A stretch of 61,559 bases of DNA from Flavobacteriia bacterium (lineage in GTDB: Bacteria; Bacteroidota; Bacteroidia; Flavobacteriales_D; Crocinitomicaceae), in NCBI GenBank assembly GCA_009924735.1, contig RFQZ01000012.1, forward strand, positions 1-61,559. Direction: 5' to 3'. The stretch's first letter is position 1. Each line of letters begins with the position of its first letter. The position numbers were made by a program, and so were the translations under genes. This document shows, piece by piece, positions 58,893-61,559 of the stretch. The notes beneath the pieces were generated by a model, which was not told the DNA's origin, did not search any database, and worked only from the letters and a program-made list of their open reading frames with translations.

Positions 58893-60620
58893 ATGAAAAA
58901 CGTTAAAGAATCAGCAAATTTTATTTGGTCAATTGCAGACCTACTTCGAGGTGACTATAAGCAAAGTGACTATGGGAAGATTATTTTACCGTTAACAGTA
59001 ATAAGACGATTGGATTGTGTGCTAGAAAGTACCAAAGCGGATGTACTTAAGAAGTATGACCAACTGAAAACAACCAACGTTGAGAACCTTGACCCGATTT
59101 TAAACAAAACGGCTGGTTTCAAGTTCCACAACAAAAGCCAATTCGACTTTGAGAAGCTAATAGCCGACCCAAATAACATAGCATCAAATCTAAGAAACTA
59201 CATCAACGGATTCTCAGAGGATGCAAGAGAAATCATTGAACAATTTGAGTTTGAAAACCAAATAAATAAGATGGATGATGCCAACTTGTTGTTTATGGTG
59301 GTGAAGCGTTTCCAAGAAATCGACTTGCACCCAGACCGTATTTCAAGTATGGAAATGGGTTATATGTTTGAAGAACTGATTAGAAAATTCGCTGAGATTT
59401 CGAACGAAACCGCTGGGGAACACTTTACACCTAGAGAGGTAATCAAGTTGATGGTGAACATACTATTCTTGAATGACCGAGATATTTTAACCAAAAAAGG
59501 TATTACCAAAACGATATACGATAGTTGTGCGGGAACAGGAGGCATGCTTTCTGTAGCCGAAGAATATCTGCACGAATTGAATCCAGATGCACGTTTGGAG
59601 GTATTTGGTCAAGAACTGAATCCAGAATCGTATGCTATCTGTAAATCAGATTTGTTGATTAAAGGTCAAAACGCATCCAACATCAAAAAAGGCAACAGTA
59701 TATCTGAAGACCAATTATCCAACGAGAAATTCGATTACTTGATTACCAATCCACCTTTCGGTGTGAAATGGGAAAAGTTTGGAAAGAAAGTTAAAGAGGA
59801 ACATGAACAGTTGGGGCATGGTGGGCGATTTGGAGCTGGATTACCATCGGTAAGTGATGGTTCGTTTCTGTTTTTGATGCACTTGATGAGCAAGATGAAA
59901 CCAGAAGGTTCTCGACTGGCTATTGTATTCAACGGTTCTCCACTTTTCTCTGGTTCTCCAAGCAAAACTAAAAACGAGAGTAGTATTCGTCAATGGATAA
60001 TCGAAAACGACTTCCTAGAGGCTGTAATTGCGTTGCCAAATCAGTTGTTTTATAACACAGGTATTTCAACGTATATCTGGGTAATATCCAATCACAAACC
60101 AGCAAACAGAAAAGGCAAAGTTCAGTTGATTAACGGAGTTGATTTCTTCAAGAAAATGAGCAAATCATTGGGTGACAAACGAAACGAATTATCTGATGAG
60201 CACATTGCTCAAATTACAAAAATATACGGTGAATTTAAAGAAGGTGATTACTCAAAAGTATTTGACAACAAAGCTTTTGGTTATTCAAAAGTAACGGTAG
60301 AACGACCAGAACGGGCTTCGACAGGCTCAGCCCAGGGAGAAATAGTAAGAGATAAAAAAGGCAACCCAAAACCAGATTCATCTTTGCGAGATACTGAAAA
60401 CATTCCGTTGCTAATGGATGTTCAAGAATACATGGAGAAAGAAGTGTTGCCACACGTGCCAGATGCGTGGATTGACCACAGCAAAACCAACGTAGGATAT
60501 GAAGTAAACTTTACCAAGTATTTCTATCAATACAAGCCTTTACGTTCATTGGACGAAATTAGAAAGGATATCATGGCTATTGAGCAAGAAACAGATGGAT
60601 TATTAAAAGAAATAATTTGA
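58893..60620 (+). CDS. hsdM: type I restriction-modification methyltransferase subunit HsdM
   Basis: A 575-residue adenine-N6 methyltransferase. HsdM_N helical domain (FIWSIADLLRGDYKQSDYGK, about residues 10-30); SAM motif I in IYDSCAGTGGMLSVAEEYL (about 208-226); catalytic NPPFGVKWEKF (about 287-297). The C-terminal region after residue 470 holds a stretch (RASTGSAQGE) encoded by a palindromic element at 60313-60333, whose insertion kept the frame. HsdM needs HsdS for target recognition and HsdR for cutting; neither is in the window, but they may follow the abi gene beyond its end. Confidence 0.95.
   Translation: MKNVKESANFIWSIADLLRGDYKQSDYGKIILPLTVIRRLDCVLESTKADVLKKYDQLKTTNVENLDPILNKTAGFKFHNKSQFDFEKLIADPNNIASNLRNYINGFSEDAREIIEQFEFENQINKMDDANLLFMVVKRFQEIDLHPDRISSMEMGYMFEELIRKFAEISNETAGEHFTPREVIKLMVNILFLNDRDILTKKGITKTIYDSCAGTGGMLSVAEEYLHELNPDARLEVFGQELNPESYAICKSDLLIKGQNASNIKKGNSISEDQLSNEKFDYLITNPPFGVKWEKFGKKVKEEHEQLGHGGRFGAGLPSVSDGSFLFLMHLMSKMKPEGSRLAIVFNGSPLFSGSPSKTKNESSIRQWIIENDFLEAVIALPNQLFYNTGISTYIWVISNHKPANRKGKVQLINGVDFFKKMSKSLGDKRNELSDEHIAQITKIYGEFKEGDYSKVFDNKAFGYSKVTVERPERASTGSAQGEIVRDKKGNPKPDSSLRDTENIPLLMDVQEYMEKEVLPHVPDAWIDHSKTNVGYEVNFTKYFYQYKPLRSLDEIRKDIMAIEQETDGLLKEII
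60313..60333. repeat. palindromic dispersed-repeat-like element inside hsdM
   Basis: GGGCT and AGCCC flank TTCGACAGGCT, giving a 5-bp-stem hairpin. The core TTCGACAGGCTCAG is a motif I remember as a widespread interspersed repeat in many bacterial genomes. Here it is read in frame as ASTGSAQ near codon 475 of hsdM, in a low-complexity hinge. Confidence 0.55.
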
Positions 60621-60644
60621 GTGGGATGAAATTAAAATTTATTT

Positions 60645-60652
60645 ATACCTTT
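60645..60652 (+). promoter_or_regulatory. -7 box TACCTTTG for the ncRNA
   Basis: A perfect TAnnTTTG match in the gap between hsdM and the abi gene. No TTTG at the usual distance (nearest is 26 bases upstream). Confidence 0.5.
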
Positions 60653-60656
60653 GCAA

Positions 60657-60775
60657 TCTCATTAGCGAAACAAATGTTTTATTTGCTTGTTAATGAATCA
60701 AGTAGCTTTTTTCTAAAATTTAAGATAATATACCTCCCAGGCTTGCATTCGTGCAGCACACTTGGGGGGTTTTCT
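60657..60775 (+). ncRNA. abiF-associated structured RNA (candidate)
   Basis: The 168-base gap before the abi gene contains an RNA-like unit. A 5' hairpin CAAAT-GTTTT-ATTTG lies at 60671-60685. Near the end ACCTCCCAGG (60732-60741) pairs with CTTGGGGGGT (60761-60770) over ten pairs including two G-U. It encloses TGCA-TTCG-TGCA (60744-60755), a stem with a UUCG tetraloop. A T-rich tail TTTTCTC follows the long stem, so it also resembles a terminator. A published 'abiF RNA motif' lies just upstream of abiF-type genes in this way. The 5' end is set by the -7 box; the exact ends are estimated. No protein is likely here (the 60-codon frame at 60617-60799 is spurious). Confidence 0.7.
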
Positions 60776-60788
60776 CATTTTAAAGGTT

Positions 60789-61559
60789 ATGGAGTTTAAG
60801 AAACCCCCTTTAACCCATCAAGAGCAGATTAGTCTTTGGAAAAGTAGAGGTCTAACCGTTGGCGACGAACAGCGTGCCATTCACTATTTGACAAATATAA
60901 GTTATTATCGATTGAGTGCTTATGCGCTCCCTTTTCAATTAGAAAAAGACGTTTTTGACAAAGGAACTGACTTTAACGATATTTTGAATTTATACCTTTT
61001 TGATAGGGAGTTAAGGTTATTAGTATTCAACGCAATTGAACGCCTTGAGGTCTCTATTAGAGCACGAATGATATACATTCTCTCTCATAAATATGGGGCA
61101 CATTGGCAGGATAATGCAAAGATTTACAAAGACCCTTATCGTGTAAAGAATAAGAAAACAGGAGAACATTTTACAATCGATGTGTACAATGAGGTGCAGG
61201 AAATAATTAGCCACTCCGCCAGAGACAAAAATCCAGAAACCTTTATCAAACACTATAAAAACAATTACCATAAACCAGTAAATCCTCCTTCTTGGATGTG
61301 CATCGAGGTTTTTACCTTAGGTCAATTATCTAAATTATTCAATGGTCTGAAAGAGAATACAGATAAACAATTAATAGCCACTGAATTTAGATTACACCAT
61401 ACGATTTTTAAATCCTGGTTGCATACGTTAACATATATACGAAATATATGTGGGCATCACGGTAGATTATGGAATAGGGAAATAGCTATTGAACCTATTT
61501 GGCTAAATAAAACTAATTTCCCATGGATAATTGACGACTTTAAGGAAGTAACAAATCGT
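60789..61559 (+). CDS. AbiF/AbiD-type (Abi_2) HEPN abortive-infection protein, partial
   Basis: Starts at ATG 60789 (MEFKKPPLTHQEQISLWKSR) and remains open for 257 codons to the end of the window, so the 3' end is missing (family length about 300). Abi_2 features: AIHYLTNISYYRLSAYALPF, then YLFDRELRLLVFNAIERLEV, and the HEPN active-site motif RNICGHHGRLWNR (RX4H). HEPN RNases of this group cleave RNA; AbiF has been reported, as I remember, to resemble ancestors of Cas13. A structured RNA lies 15-20 bases upstream, in the same orientation, and may guide or restrain the protein. The gene sits inside a type I restriction locus. Confidence 0.9.
   Translation, partial: MEFKKPPLTHQEQISLWKSRGLTVGDEQRAIHYLTNISYYRLSAYALPFQLEKDVFDKGTDFNDILNLYLFDRELRLLVFNAIERLEVSIRARMIYILSHKYGAHWQDNAKIYKDPYRVKNKKTGEHFTIDVYNEVQEIISHSARDKNPETFIKHYKNNYHKPVNPPSWMCIEVFTLGQLSKLFNGLKENTDKQLIATEFRLHHTIFKSWLHTLTYIRNICGHHGRLWNREIAIEPIWLNKTNFPWIIDDFKEVTNR

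Noticed and set aside
60617-60799. A 60-codon plus-strand reading frame between hsdM and the abi gene
   Set aside because: It covers the predicted structured RNA and the start of the abi gene in another frame; its composition follows the AT-rich RNA and the hairpin, not a protein.
1-61559. Search by eye for insertion sequences, prophage genes, rRNA and CRISPR arrays
   Set aside because: No transposase, integrase, phage structural gene, rRNA or regularly spaced repeat was found; only one tRNA was seen.

Overview
The window looks like a chromosomal piece of a gliding-type Bacteroidota, most likely order Flavobacteriales (a Crocinitomicaceae/Fluviicola-like affiliation is a guess). Reasons seen in the sequence: a complete type IX secretion core (porP/sprF-gldK-gldL-gldM-gldN), secreted proteins with T9SS C-terminal signals, an IPExxxVDY-family gene next to pyruvate kinase, bacillithiol and menaquinone genes, weak or absent Shine-Dalgarno sequences, and many TAnnTTTG boxes (the Bacteroidota -7 promoter element) just upstream of genes. 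Most of the window is densely packed housekeeping DNA. No insertion sequence, prophage or CRISPR array was seen.

Layout. 1-2.4 kb: a small minus-strand reading frame and a lipoprotein/beta-barrel pair. 2.4-6.3 kb (minus): a lamin-tail secreted protein abutting a LETM1-related gene. 6.3-11 kb: asd, then a promoter, a TPP riboswitch and a TonB-dependent receptor, followed by an unusual TonB-C-domain/barrel fusion. 11-13.2 kb: coaE, a methyltransferase and a ZIP metal transporter. 13.2-18.7 kb (minus): IPExxxVDY-pyk and gcvP-bshB1. 18.8-24.9 kb: outer-membrane and small conserved proteins (DUF493, DUF5916), an esterase, dciA-like and recF. 25-31.6 kb: pruA, an L,D-transpeptidase, an FkbM-methyltransferase/sterol-desaturase/DUF2141 cluster, a barrel protein and an S66 carboxypeptidase. 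31.6-36.9 kb: fused 2-oxoacid dehydrogenase E1, a T9SS type-B cargo protein, a MazG-like gene and an arginase-like protein with degenerate metal motifs. 37-44.2 kb: the T9SS core, closed by a strong terminator. 44.2-49.5 kb: a 1179-residue secreted subtilisin-like protease, a membrane protein and kbl. 49.5-50 kb: decayed coding DNA. 50-56.6 kb: nucleoside-type MFS transporter, bifunctional nuclease, etfA/etfB, menA, an SGNH hydrolase and a SOUL protein.

A tRNA-Pro(GGG) at 56.7 kb marks a change. Beyond it lie AT-rich DNA, a secreted protein of unknown role and a defence locus: a WYL-type regulator preceded by two inverted-repeat operator candidates, a type I restriction methylase (hsdM) carrying an in-frame palindromic repeat, and, running off the end, an AbiF/AbiD-type (Abi_2, HEPN) gene preceded by a structured non-coding RNA. 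This RNA-plus-HEPN pair is the most interesting system in the window.

A second theme is promoter architecture. In six genes a perfect TAnnTTTG box sits exactly four bases before the likely start codon, which predicts leaderless mRNAs and corrects at least one start (a GTG at 20296). All calls rest on reading the sequence and on remembered family features; no database search was possible.
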